Origin: Flavisolibacter tropicus
GTDB lineage: Bacteria; Bacteroidota; Bacteroidia; Chitinophagales; Chitinophagaceae
NCBI RefSeq assembly: GCF_001644645.1
Contig: NZ_CP011390.1
Coordinates: forward strand, 2,221,001-2,285,000
DNA: 64,000 nucleotides
Direction: 5' to 3'
Each line of letters starts with the position of its first letter. The first letter of the stretch is position 1. The notes beneath the pieces were generated by a model that ran no database searches, was not told where the DNA came from, and saw only the letters and a program-made list of their open reading frames with translations. The position numbers were made by a program, and so were the translations under genes. This document shows, one piece after another, positions 8,667-15,786 of the stretch.

Positions 8667-9746
8667 ATGGAAGTAGTACAACTCACGCATAAAGAATTTT
8701 TAAAGATCGATAAGGATTATAGCCAAGCAGCTAAGATCGCCGACCTCCATTACGTAAATGACAAACAGGCTGGTATACAACGTATCAAAAAAGGGCAAGG
8801 CTTTAGCTATATCTATAACGATCAACTGCTAACTGATGAAGCGGAGCTGGAGCGAATTAAAAAGCTGGCTATTCCGCCAGCCTGGACTAACGTTTGGATC
8901 TGTCCTAAGTCCAATGGTCATATACAGGCTACCGGGTTTGATACCCGTAGTCGGAAACAGTATCGTTACCACGAGCAATGGCAAACATTACGCAACGAAA
9001 CAAAGTTTCACCGCCTTTATGAATTTGGAAAGCTTTTACCCTCTTTACGCCTAAAATTGGAAGAGGACTTTTCAAACAAGGAGTTAAGTGAAGAAAAGGT
9101 TATTGCAACAGTTATTAGTCTTATGGAGCGCACCTATATACGAATTGGCAATAATGAATACGAAAAAATAAATGGGTCGTATGGATTAACCACCTTAAAA
9201 GACAAACACGTCAAAATTGAAGGTGATAAAATCCGCTTCTCTTTTAAAGGAAAGAAGGGTATTGACCATGACATTAGCCTTCGTAGTCGTAAACTAGCAA
9301 AGGCCGTTCAAGCTTGTCGAGATATTCCGGGCAAAGAACTGTTCCAGTACTACGACGTAGAGGGCAACAAAAAACCTATTGACTCTGGATGCGTGAACAA
9401 TTATATAAAAGACGCTACAGGAGGTGATTTTACAGCAAAGGATTTCCGCACATGGGCAGGCACTTTAAATATCCTAAGAGCTTTTAGAACTTTGGGGGAA
9501 GCCCCATCTGAGACCGAGTGCAAAAAGAATGTGATTAGTGCCCTGGACGAAGTAAGCAAGAAACTAGGTAATACTCGAACAGTTTGCAAAAAGTACTATG
9601 TACACCCCGGCATTATAAAACTTTATGAAGGCAATAGCCTTAATAAATACCTGAAAGAGCTGGATGAAATTGAAAAGGCAGATTTTCTTACTGGTCTTAC
9701 TTCAGAGGAAAGAGTATTAATGAAGATTCTCCAACAGTTGGTTTAA
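8667..9746 (+). CDS. DNA topoisomerase IB
   Basis: A 359-residue type IB (poxvirus/bacterial-like) topoisomerase. The N-terminal domain (1-~95) ends with IPPAWTNVWICPKSNGHIQATGFD. The catalytic domain carries RKQYRYHEQW, RTYIRIGNNEYEKINGSYGLTTLKDKHV (catalytic Arg and Lys), FRTWAGTLNILRAF (second catalytic Arg region) and CKKYYVHPGI, in which Tyr311 before VHP is the nucleophile. It relaxes positive and negative supercoils without ATP. It follows the iron permease gene by three bases in an operon inside the stress-gene block. Confidence 0.95.
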   Translation: MEVVQLTHKEFLKIDKDYSQAAKIADLHYVNDKQAGIQRIKKGQGFSYIYNDQLLTDEAELERIKKLAIPPAWTNVWICPKSNGHIQATGFDTRSRKQYRYHEQWQTLRNETKFHRLYEFGKLLPSLRLKLEEDFSNKELSEEKVIATVISLMERTYIRIGNNEYEKINGSYGLTTLKDKHVKIEGDKIRFSFKGKKGIDHDISLRSRKLAKAVQACRDIPGKELFQYYDVEGNKKPIDSGCVNNYIKDATGGDFTAKDFRTWAGTLNILRAFRTLGEAPSETECKKNVISALDEVSKKLGNTRTVCKKYYVHPGIIKLYEGNSLNKYLKELDEIEKADFLTGLTSEERVLMKILQQLV

Positions 9747-9766
9747 ATGAACTTTACCGCCTTAAA

Positions 9767-9823
9767 AGTTTACAAGCTCACGTTTGGAGTATTTACTAAA
9801 AAGAAAAGGTGAACTTGTAAACT
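9767..9823. terminator. Inverted repeat between convergent genes
   Basis: Arms 9767-9781 (AGTTTACAAGCTCAC) and 9809-9823 (GTGAACTTGTAAACT) pair at 14 of 15 positions with a 27-base loop. It lies between the topoisomerase IB stop and the stop of the minus-strand gene at 9843 and could serve both directions. Confidence 0.45.
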
Positions 9824-9842
9824 CATAAACTTTAAAATCTCA

Positions 9843-10088
9843 TCACTTACCTTTTCTTTCTGGTACTCCAGATCTTCCTGGAGCCTTGTTTGAACTTCCC
9901 TTACTATCCGCACTACGGCTACTACCGCCACCACGACTAGTACTGGTACCGGCACCGCTTCCTCGTCCTCTAACACCCGACGTAGCAGGCGTTTTACTAC
10001 TTCCGCCACTTGCCTCTTTTCTTCCCTCACTGGAAGTTCTATCAGTCCCGCCATCAGTGCGCCCTGAAGCATTTGAACGTATTGCCAT
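9843..10088 (-). CDS. Small Ser/Gly/Arg-rich disordered protein
   Basis: An 81-residue low-complexity polypeptide (MAIRSNASGRTDGGTDRTSS..., ending PGRSGVPERKGK), rich in Ser, Gly, Arg, Thr and Lys and without hydrophobic segments, so probably disordered and basic. It starts 25 bases after the stop of the DUF6496 gene and shares its strand, so both are likely read from the promoter near 10540. I do not recognise a family. Coding status is supported by position and intact frame, but the composition makes chance frames common here. Confidence 0.5.
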   Translation of the reverse strand: MAIRSNASGRTDGGTDRTSSEGRKEASGGSSKTPATSGVRGRGSGAGTSTSRGGGSSRSADSKGSSNKAPGRSGVPERKGK

Positions 10089-10113
10089 ATTATGTTTTTT
10101 ACGTTACAATGAA

Positions 10114-10494
10114 TTACGCTTTTTTAGCTGTACGCTTTCGAGGAGCGGCTTTTGAACCTCGCTTAGTTGCTGTTTTACGTGCTGTAGTCTTTGTAGCGGT
10201 TTTACCTCTTGATGACTTCGCAGCTGTTTTACGTGCAGTGCTTTTGGCAGCAGTTTTACGGCCAGTACGCTTAGTTGCTGTTTTAGATGCAGTTTTACGT
10301 CCAGTACTTTTTGAAGCGCTCTTTTTCGCAGGCACTTTTGCGCCGCGTTCTCTGGCTTCAGAAAGTCCAATAGCAATAGCCTGCTTACGTGAGGTTACTT
10401 TTTTGCCACTGCGACCACTTTTCAGTTTACCTTCCTTCATTTCATGCATGGCATCTTTTACCTTTTTACCGGCAGTTCTTGAATATTTTGCCAT
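10114..10494 (-). CDS. DUF6496 domain protein with histone H1-like Lys/Ala-rich tail
   Basis: A 126-residue highly basic protein. Residues 1-~50 (KYSRTAGKKVKDAMHEMKEG, KVTSRKQAIAIGLSEARERG) match the DUF6496 pattern seen in many soil bacteria. The remainder is repeats of KTA[ST]K, TGRKTA and ARKTA like the tail of histone H1 and bacterial H1-like proteins. Binding to DNA or RNA is inferred from charge. The TTTTACG-type codon repeats give an obvious DNA-level repeat at 10170-10340. A sigma-54-like motif lies 35 bases upstream. Confidence 0.85.
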   Translation of the reverse strand: MAKYSRTAGKKVKDAMHEMKEGKLKSGRSGKKVTSRKQAIAIGLSEARERGAKVPAKKSASKSTGRKTASKTATKRTGRKTAAKSTARKTAAKSSRGKTATKTTARKTATKRGSKAAPRKRTAKKA

Positions 10495-10528
10495 ATGTCA
10501 GAATTTTAAATGAACAATAAAATAGTAC

Positions 10529-10545
10529 TGTAATTATCGGACCAG
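10529..10545 (-). promoter_or_regulatory. TTGGTACG-type motif upstream of the DUF6496 gene
   Basis: Minus strand reads CTGGTCCGATAATTACA, 35 bases before the start at 10494. It is very like TTTGGTATAATAATTA before the response regulator at 21592. The CTGGTCCG half resembles the -24 element of sigma-54 promoters; the -12 GC is absent. Confidence 0.4.
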
Positions 10546-10595
10546 TTTGCATCAGAACTAAATGCAAAGAGCCTTTTATCACATAAACAATTCCG

Positions 10596-10614
10596 TTTGG
10601 GTACGATTTTTTAA
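10596..10614 (+). promoter_or_regulatory. TTGGTACG-type motif upstream of the DUF2383 gene
   Basis: Plus strand reads TTTGGGTACGATTTTTTAA, ending 24 bases before the start at 10638. Shared with the other small stress genes in the block; see the finding on this motif. Confidence 0.45.
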
Positions 10615-10637
10615 TTCAATTCCTGAAATAAACAGCT

Positions 10638-11108
10638 ATGGAAAGAAATGAAAAAGTAGTAGACATCTTAAATGACCTGATCCGCATTAATCATGACCGT
10701 ATTGTAGGTTATGAAAAAGGTATTGAAGAACTTAAAGATGGTGATGCTGATTTAAAAACATTGTTTAACCGTTATATACAGGAAAGCAAACAATACGCGG
10801 GGGAACTTACACACGAAGTAAACCGCTTAGGTGGCACCCCTTCCGACGGCACTACAAACTCCGGAAAGATCTATCGTGTTTGGATGGATTTAAAAGCAGT
10901 GGTTGCAGGTCATGATCGCAAAACAGTTCTTGAAAATTGTGAATTTGGAGAAGATGCGGCTCAAAAGGCGTACGATCTTGCACTAAACAATGAAGATGCT
11001 CATTATGAGGCTCCGCTGCGTGATATTATCGTTCGCCAGAAAGCCCAATTAAAAGTAGGACATGATGAAGTAAAACGATTACGTGATATGTACAAGGCAT
11101 CTCATTAA
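10638..11108 (+). CDS. DUF2383 (PA2169-type) four-helix-bundle protein
   Basis: A 156-residue all-helical protein: VVDILNDLIRINHDRIVGYEKGIEEL, LKTLFNRYIQESKQYAGELTHEV, a GGTPSDGTTNSGKIYRVWMDLKAVVAG hinge, and AQKAYDLALNNEDAH with the C-terminal LRDIIVRQKAQLKVGHDEVKRLRD. The order of acidic and His residues and the R.WMD.K hinge match the PA2169/DUF2383 family of ferritin-like bundles. Function is unknown; homologues sit among stress genes, as here. It is preceded by a TTGGTACG-type motif. Confidence 0.9.
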   Translation: MERNEKVVDILNDLIRINHDRIVGYEKGIEELKDGDADLKTLFNRYIQESKQYAGELTHEVNRLGGTPSDGTTNSGKIYRVWMDLKAVVAGHDRKTVLENCEFGEDAAQKAYDLALNNEDAHYEAPLRDIIVRQKAQLKVGHDEVKRLRDMYKASH

Positions 11109-11273
11109 TTAGAAGAACTGAAATAATTCTCATGCTATACTGTTGCGCTATTATAACAATAATAAAGCGATCATTTTATAGCACCGATTAGGTACAGCAT
11201 GAGATTTCAAAAAAAGTAAAGAAGGCAAGCACTGATAAGTAAAATTTACAGTTGCTTACATTCCAACACTAAT

Positions 11274-11299
11274 TGAGGCTGACTTATTTGTCAGCCTCA
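11274..11299 (+). terminator. Strong hairpin with T-rich tail
   Basis: A 10-bp perfect stem (TGAGGCTGAC / GTCAGCCTCA) with loop TTATTT, followed by TTCTTTTGG. It lies 165 bases after the DUF2383 stop, which is far for a simple gene terminator. Upstream, CTCATGCT (11129-11136) and AGCATGAG (11196-11203) form another inverted repeat, so the interval could be a long 3' UTR or a small RNA. Confidence 0.6.
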
Positions 11300-11349
11300 T
11301 TCTTTTGGGGAAAGTGATACTCAGCGAACGGTCTTTTAAGCACTACTAT

Positions 11350-11366
11350 TTTGGCAAACTATTTTA
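11350..11366 (+). promoter_or_regulatory. TTGGCA-type motif upstream of the 11392 gene
   Basis: Plus strand reads TTTGGCAAACTATTTTA, ending 25 bases before the start at 11392. A weaker member of the shared motif set (-24 TTGGCA intact). Confidence 0.35.
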
Positions 11367-11391
11367 TTTATATGCCTTATAAAAAATAGTT

Positions 11392-11742
11392 ATGCTGGTA
11401 AATGAAAACAACAGCATGCCTTATATGAAGAGCTTGGTTACTTGCTTAAACCGGATGATAACCGACGGGTATACAGAAGACTTTAAAGTAACAGACAATG
11501 GCTTAGAGGCATTACAGGCAGGTAAAATATATAAAGCAGATGAGGTGTCTGTTATTAATTTCTTCCGGTTCGAGGGAGCCTCTGACCCGGAAGACAATGC
11601 TATTTTATATGTACTTCTAACAAAAGATGGATTAAAAGGCACTCTCATTGACGCCTATGGATTATACAATGATCAACAAATTAGTCGTTTTATAAGTCAG
11701 GTAACATCGATTGCAAAGAAATCGACAAAAGCCAACTTATGA
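11392..11742 (+). CDS. Small protein of a family often labelled 'phosphoribosylpyrophosphate synthetase' in Bacteroidota
   Basis: A 116-residue soluble protein: SLVTCLNRMITDGYTEDFKVTDNGLEAL, then VSVINFFRFEGASDPEDNAILYVLLTKDGLKGTLIDAYGLY. The xGYTxDF...YRFEGxSxPxDxxxLYxxxxxxGLKGxLxDAYG pattern is widespread in small Bacteroidota proteins. The common name attached to them is not supported here, as no PRPP-loop or catalytic region of Prs is present. Its end overlaps the Cys-rich gene by ATGA, so the two are translationally coupled. Function unknown. Confidence 0.7.
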   Translation: MLVNENNSMPYMKSLVTCLNRMITDGYTEDFKVTDNGLEALQAGKIYKADEVSVINFFRFEGASDPEDNAILYVLLTKDGLKGTLIDAYGLYNDQQISRFISQVTSIAKKSTKANL

Positions 11743-12065
11743 TTATAACCAACTACCATAAACAGGCATGTATGGAGGCTTGGCTAAATTGTGAAAACCT
11801 CCTGATTTCGATCACACAAAAACCGACATCCTACTCACAATACACCTTAAGGGTAATAAATGAATGCGCGGACATTTGCCTGGCCGCACAGGAAGCTTTA
11901 AAATTTAAGTACGCGAACATTGGTGAATTAGCCTTGCTTTGTATAGGTATTTGTGAAGAATGCGCAGATATATGCGAACGGTATAGCGGTGTCCAATTTA
12001 AAACATGTGCATCTACCTGCCGCTACTGCTCTAATGTATTTGCTTCACTGGCTTTGAACGCTTAA
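11739..12065 (+). CDS. Csp-like four-helix-bundle cysteine-rich (copper-binding type) protein
   Basis: A 108-residue protein with 11 Cys residues at positions 11, 18, 43, 47, 68, 72, 75, 79, 90, 94 and 97, spaced mostly i/i+3/i+4 along helices (NECADIC, CIGICEECADIC, CASTCRYC). This is the layout of the DUF326/Csp family, whose members line the core of a four-helix bundle with thiolates to store Cu(I). No signal peptide is present, so it is the cytosolic type. The start overlaps the previous gene by 4 bases. Metal identity is inferred from family knowledge. Confidence 0.85.
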   Translation: MIITNYHKQACMEAWLNCENLLISITQKPTSYSQYTLRVINECADICLAAQEALKFKYANIGELALLCIGICEECADICERYSGVQFKTCASTCRYCSNVFASLALNA

Positions 12066-12308
12066 TAAGGCCAATTGTACCAGCAGCTTCCGTAGCCATA
12101 AATATGCATACATGGTACTAGCTTGTTGAAAAGTTTAAATTTTGGTTTCTAGGCTAATTACTAATTGTTAGTTGCGGCTAGTAGACCTATCAAACCACCC
12201 CAAAAAGCGAATCCATTAACACCAATCCGTTAATCAGTAATAAAAAAATGGCCACAGTAGATACTGCAGCCTTGCTGATAGAATGGACCGTGTATATGAG
12301 AAAGAGAT

Positions 12309-12455
12309 TTATGCTCTTCGTATTATGGCTAATAAAATAGATATGATAGCCAGTATTATCAATATATGTATTAGCCCTGTAGCACTCCAGTAAAACACTC
12401 CCAATAACCAACCTATAATGCAGATCACAGCTAATATGTAAAGTAGACTACGCAT
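12309..12455 (-). CDS. lmo0937 family small membrane protein
   Basis: A 48-residue protein starting MRSLLYILAVICIIGWLLGV and continuing FYWSATGLIHILIILAIISI to a short basic end (RRA). It has two hydrophobic helices joined by a short polar turn, the pattern of lmo0937-family proteins that recur beside stress genes in Bacteroidota. A TTGGCAATG...TTTTTTTAA motif lies 25 bases upstream. A longer overlapping frame on the same strand (12190-12411) is less plausible. Confidence 0.8.
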   Translation of the reverse strand: MRSLLYILAVICIIGWLLGVFYWSATGLIHILIILAIISILLAIIRRA

Positions 12456-12479
12456 AAGCTTTATTCACTTAAATATGTA

Positions 12480-12497
12480 TTAAAAAAACATTGCCAA
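12480..12497 (-). promoter_or_regulatory. TTGGCA-type motif upstream of the lmo0937-like gene
   Basis: Minus strand reads TTGGCAATGTTTTTTTAA, 25 bases before the start at 12455. The -24 half TTGGCA matches the sigma-54 consensus exactly; the downstream TTTTAA matches the other local motif copies. Confidence 0.5.
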
Positions 12498-12609
12498 CCA
12501 GTTATAAGCAGAAAAGTAGTAGCGTTTATGTAGAAGCGCTTATATGGCGGCGGTGTTGTGTGTAGCAATTTCCACAAGCAGAGTTTACTTCAGTTTTATA
12601 AAATCAAGC

Positions 12610-12626
12610 GTGGCACAGCTTTCTAT
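12610..12626 (+). promoter_or_regulatory. TGGCAC motif upstream of the BrkB gene
   Basis: Plus strand reads GTGGCACAGCTTTCTAT, ending 22 bases before ATG 12649. The TGGCAC half is the sigma-54 -24 consensus. Its position inside the longer open frame argues that translation starts at 12649. Confidence 0.4.
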
Positions 12627-12648
12627 ATGTATTTACAAACAATTCGAA

Positions 12649-13572
12649 ATGAAAAGGGCACATTCCATTTGGAAGGCTTTTAAAATGGCAGGTGCTGGTT
12701 TTTTTGAAGACAATGCCTTTAAACTCAGTGCCTCGTTAAGTTATTATACGGTCTTTGCATTAGGCCCCTTGATTATTATGATCATTTCTTTAGCAGGCCT
12801 TTTCTTTGGACAGGAAGCTGTACAAGGCAGGGTTTATATGCAGTTAAATGGCTTAGTAGGAAGTACAGCGGCTTTACAGATTCAGGATATCATTCGAAAT
12901 ATTCAATCATCAAGACTAGGAACGGCAGGAGCCATCTTTGGTGGTATCGTATTATTTATAGGGGCAACCGGAGTGTTTACTGAAATGCAGGACTCTATTA
13001 ATTACATATGGTCTGTAAAAGCCAAACCTAAAAAGGGATGGCTAAAGTATTTATCAAACCGCCTGCTATCCTTTTCACTTATTGTCGGGATCAGCTTTGT
13101 ATTGCTTGTATCATTGACTATTAATGCCCTGCTAAACTTATTGAGTGATAAATTAGCCCGCCTTTTACCAGCCTATACCTTCCAGTTATTTCACATCATC
13201 AACTCACTGATTATTATACTTGTAATAAGTGGATTATTTACCGTTATATTTAAGATACTTCCCGATGCAGTCATTAGCTGGAAAGACGCCCTTTTAGGAG
13301 CCGTATTCACCGCTCTACTCTTTTTATTAGGGAAATTTCTTATCAACTATTATATAGGCACTTCTAACTTAGGCGTAACTTATGGTACGGCAGCTTCTAT
13401 TGTAATTATTCTAACCTGGGTCTATTACTCCTCTATCATTCTTTACTTTGGTGCGGAGTTTACAAAAATGTATGCAATACAATCTGGCTCAGGCATACAT
13501 CCAAAAGAAACAGCAGTCTTTATTATTAAGAAAGAAGCCAAAGAGATTCCTCCTTCCCATTTAGATACCTAG
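12649..13572 (+). CDS. YihY/BrkB family inner-membrane protein
   Basis: A 307-residue polytopic protein. Diagnostic segments are FFEDNAFKLSASLSYYTVFALGPLIIMI near residue 17, GAIFGGIVLFIGATGVFTEMQDSINYIW, LISLTINALLNLL-type helices, a FKILPDAVISWKDALLGAVFTALLFLLGK segment and SIVIILTWVYYSSIILYFGAEFTKMY. This is the six-helix BrkB/YihY family, of unknown transport activity. The frame stays open to 12544, but MKRAHSIWKAFKMAG at 12649 is the usual family start. Confidence 0.92.
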   Translation: MKRAHSIWKAFKMAGAGFFEDNAFKLSASLSYYTVFALGPLIIMIISLAGLFFGQEAVQGRVYMQLNGLVGSTAALQIQDIIRNIQSSRLGTAGAIFGGIVLFIGATGVFTEMQDSINYIWSVKAKPKKGWLKYLSNRLLSFSLIVGISFVLLVSLTINALLNLLSDKLARLLPAYTFQLFHIINSLIIILVISGLFTVIFKILPDAVISWKDALLGAVFTALLFLLGKFLINYYIGTSNLGVTYGTAASIVIILTWVYYSSIILYFGAEFTKMYAIQSGSGIHPKETAVFIIKKEAKEIPPSHLDT

Positions 13573-13605
13573 AGTATGACTCTATAATTTAAAAACTCCT
13601 GCTTA

Positions 13606-13770
13606 CTATACTTTTATGGTCTCTTTTGATTTTAGAATATTGCCGCCAAATTGTTCAACAAAGCCATTAGCTCTATTATTAACTACAAAATAAACCGTTT
13701 TAGGAGTCGGTAACAGCTCACTATCAAAAACAATTTCACAGTACCTACCCCTATTACCAGAATTATTAAT
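13606..13770 (-). pseudogene. Coding-like fragment without a start codon
   Basis: On the minus strand an uninterrupted frame of about 54 codons ends at TAG 13606-13608. It reads ...NRGRYCEIVFDSELLPTPK, TVYFVVNNRANGFVEQFGG and NILKSKETIKV. The composition and alternating hydrophobic pattern look like real protein, but there is no ATG, GTG or TTG before the upstream stop (13771-13773). It may be the remnant of a decayed gene. No family recognised. Confidence 0.35.
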
Positions 13771-13808
13771 TCAAATACAATAGAGATAGGCCTAATAGTG
13801 ATAATTAA

Positions 13809-15257
13809 TTACAGGGAAGGAAAACTTATTAAAAATGTGGTACCGCTGTTTACAACGGAAGTAACATCTACCTGCGCTTTGTGTGACTGCAGGATATTTA
13901 ATGTAGCTGCTAAACCTAACCCCATTCCGTTTCGCTTGGAGGTAAAATAAGGTTCAAATAAGCGAGATATATGTTCTTCAGGAATACCACACCCATTGTC
14001 TTTTACTTTTACGGAGTGCATGCTTCCTGTAGAATCTATTTCAATATCCAACTCACCACTGCCATCATTAGGCATAGCTTCTACTGCATTTATGATGATA
14101 TTCAGAAAAGCGATCTTCAGCTTTTCCTTATTAGCCATAATATAGCAAGGCTCATTGTAATATTTGATCTGCATATTAATGCGCTGTAGGGTAATACGAT
14201 CCAACGCATCGGCAATACTATCATCCATTACAGATTGTAGGGTGCATCTTTCAAAGCTAAGCTCACTTGGACGGCTGGTATCTAACAACTCGGTAATCAA
14301 ATCACCTATCCGTTTACTATTACGCTGAATAATATCAAGGTAAAGTGCGTTTTCATCATTCTCTGCTTCTGTGCCGATCAGCTGCTCTACCGACATATTA
14401 ATGTTGTTCAAGGGGTTCCGCACTTCATGCGCCAGTGTACGTACTAAACGGCCTGTTGCACCTAGCTTTTCAACCATCAGGTTGGCCTTTTCAGCACGAC
14501 GCAGATTAGTGATATCATGCATCAACCCCTGATAGTAAATATGCCCGGTTGCATCTAATGGAGCTGTCAAAGAAAAAATACAGATCTTCTTTTCACCTAA
14601 TTGAGTCTGCACCTCTAACTCCAGATCATTCACTTCACCCTCTTCATACAAGAGTTTTTCCAACAGCTTCTTATCTACATCTTCTGAAATTACATCATAG
14701 ATGCTTAGCTGTTGCATTTCCTCTCTTGCATAACCTAATAAGTCTTGTGTAGCAGCATTAAAGTCACGAAACAATAATGCTTTATCAGCTATAAAAACAG
14801 CATCTTTAGACAGTTCAAATATGCTCCGGTATTTACGTTCATTAGCACGCAAAGCCTTCAGGTAAGAAGTTCTCTCCAATGCATATCGCAAACACCGCTC
14901 AAGCTTATCGGCATTTAATTCCGTTTTTACAAGATAGTCTGTAGCACCTATCTGCATCGCTTCAATGTCAATCTCTTTGTTTCCCTTACCTGTTAATAGC
15001 ACGATTGGCTCTTCACAGCCTAAACGAATAGCTTCCTTTAAGAAGTCCAAACCAGTTTTTGCACCTAAGCGATAGTCTACGAAATAAATATCATAACCAC
15101 GACTCTTTACATGCTCTATTGCATCAGAATATTTATAACTCCACTCAATGGTAAGCGAATATTCTTCAATTTGACGTAAGTACTCTGAAGTGATAAAATA
15201 ATCATCCTCATCATCATCAATAATTAAAATACGAATGGCGGGTTTATCCAATGGCAT
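13809..15257 (-). CDS. Hybrid sensor: receiver-PAS-histidine kinase
   Basis: A 482-residue protein. Residues ~8-125 are a response-regulator receiver (LIIDDDEDDYF acidic pocket, phospho-acceptor Asp in YFVDYRLG, IVLLTGKG, DYLVKTE). Residues ~140-255 are a PAS domain (YRSIFELSKDAVFIADKA). Then HisKA with AHEVRNPLNNINMS (phosphorylated His) and HATPase_c with NIIINAVEAMP (N box), KDNGCGIPEE (G1), FEPYFTSK and GMGLGLAATL. No membrane segments are present, so it is cytosolic and probably receives phosphate from another kinase. The start is 2 bases after the stop of the GHKL-like gene. It is the last gene of the rpoN operon. Confidence 0.92.
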   Translation of the reverse strand: MPLDKPAIRILIIDDDEDDYFITSEYLRQIEEYSLTIEWSYKYSDAIEHVKSRGYDIYFVDYRLGAKTGLDFLKEAIRLGCEEPIVLLTGKGNKEIDIEAMQIGATDYLVKTELNADKLERCLRYALERTSYLKALRANERKYRSIFELSKDAVFIADKALLFRDFNAATQDLLGYAREEMQQLSIYDVISEDVDKKLLEKLLYEEGEVNDLELEVQTQLGEKKICIFSLTAPLDATGHIYYQGLMHDITNLRRAEKANLMVEKLGATGRLVRTLAHEVRNPLNNINMSVEQLIGTEAENDENALYLDIIQRNSKRIGDLITELLDTSRPSELSFERCTLQSVMDDSIADALDRITLQRINMQIKYYNEPCYIMANKEKLKIAFLNIIINAVEAMPNDGSGELDIEIDSTGSMHSVKVKDNGCGIPEEHISRLFEPYFTSKRNGMGLGLAATLNILQSHKAQVDVTSVVNSGTTFLISFPSL

Positions 15258-15259
15258 GG

Positions 15260-15784
15260 CTAAAATAGTTTACCAGGCAGTGTAAGCTTAAAAAGGCAAT
15301 CAGAACTACCAGATGCAGAAACTAGCGTTCCAGAATATCGATTACAAATACGATTACATTCTGTCAACACGCGCTCGTGGGTAGCTTGCCATGAAACATC
15401 ATTACAACTGTTGGTATGGAAACAGATATCATAGAAATGTAGCCGGCAGGAAGCGATTGCTGGCAACACTTCTTTTTCTAATGAATTGCACTTTATATAA
15501 ATAAACAACTTGCTTTTCTTTGGCGAACGAGGCAATAACAAATGGATCAAGAGTTCGCACAACCGTCGCATGTCATTTTCACTTGCATACACATGTGGCA
15601 ATGCATCACAACGGATGATAGCGTTCAACCGATCCAAACGCGCTCTTTCCTCATTTAAGAAATCCTGTATGATACCATTAAAATCTACAAACCGATAACC
15701 ACCATCCACATCTATTGCCTGTGCAGCAATAGATGTGGTGTTTAAAGGTTTCGGTTGTTCAGGCGCCTGAAAAACGTTTATCAT
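15260..15784 (-). CDS. Degenerate GHKL ATPase-like protein
   Basis: A 174-residue protein lying between the NtrC-like activator and the hybrid kinase with gaps of 2 bases on each side. DALPHVYASENDMRRLCELLIHLLL resembles the stretch leading into the N box of histidine kinases, and the C-terminal ICNRYSGTLVSASG...LFKLTLPG resembles the last strand of HATPase_c. The clear G1/G2 glycine loops are missing, so ATP binding is doubtful. It may act as an adaptor or antikinase for the adjacent two-component pair. The assignment is tentative. Confidence 0.55.
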   Translation of the reverse strand: MINVFQAPEQPKPLNTTSIAAQAIDVDGGYRFVDFNGIIQDFLNEERARLDRLNAIIRCDALPHVYASENDMRRLCELLIHLLLPRSPKKSKLFIYIKCNSLEKEVLPAIASCRLHFYDICFHTNSCNDVSWQATHERVLTECNRICNRYSGTLVSASGSSDCLFKLTLPGKLF

Positions 15785-15786
15785 GG

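Noticed and set aside
10010..10513. Long plus-strand frame opposite the DUF6496 gene
   Set aside because: It is the antisense of the Lys/Ala-rich repeats, and its Leu/Val/Arg repeats are an artefact of them.
12190..12411. 73-codon minus-strand frame
   Set aside because: A shifted-frame overlap of the lmo0937-like gene, whose 48-residue product is a much better match to known small membrane proteins.
12544..12648. 35-codon N-terminal extension of the BrkB protein
   Set aside because: It is not family-like and contains a TGGCAC promoter-type motif; ATG 12649 is preferred.
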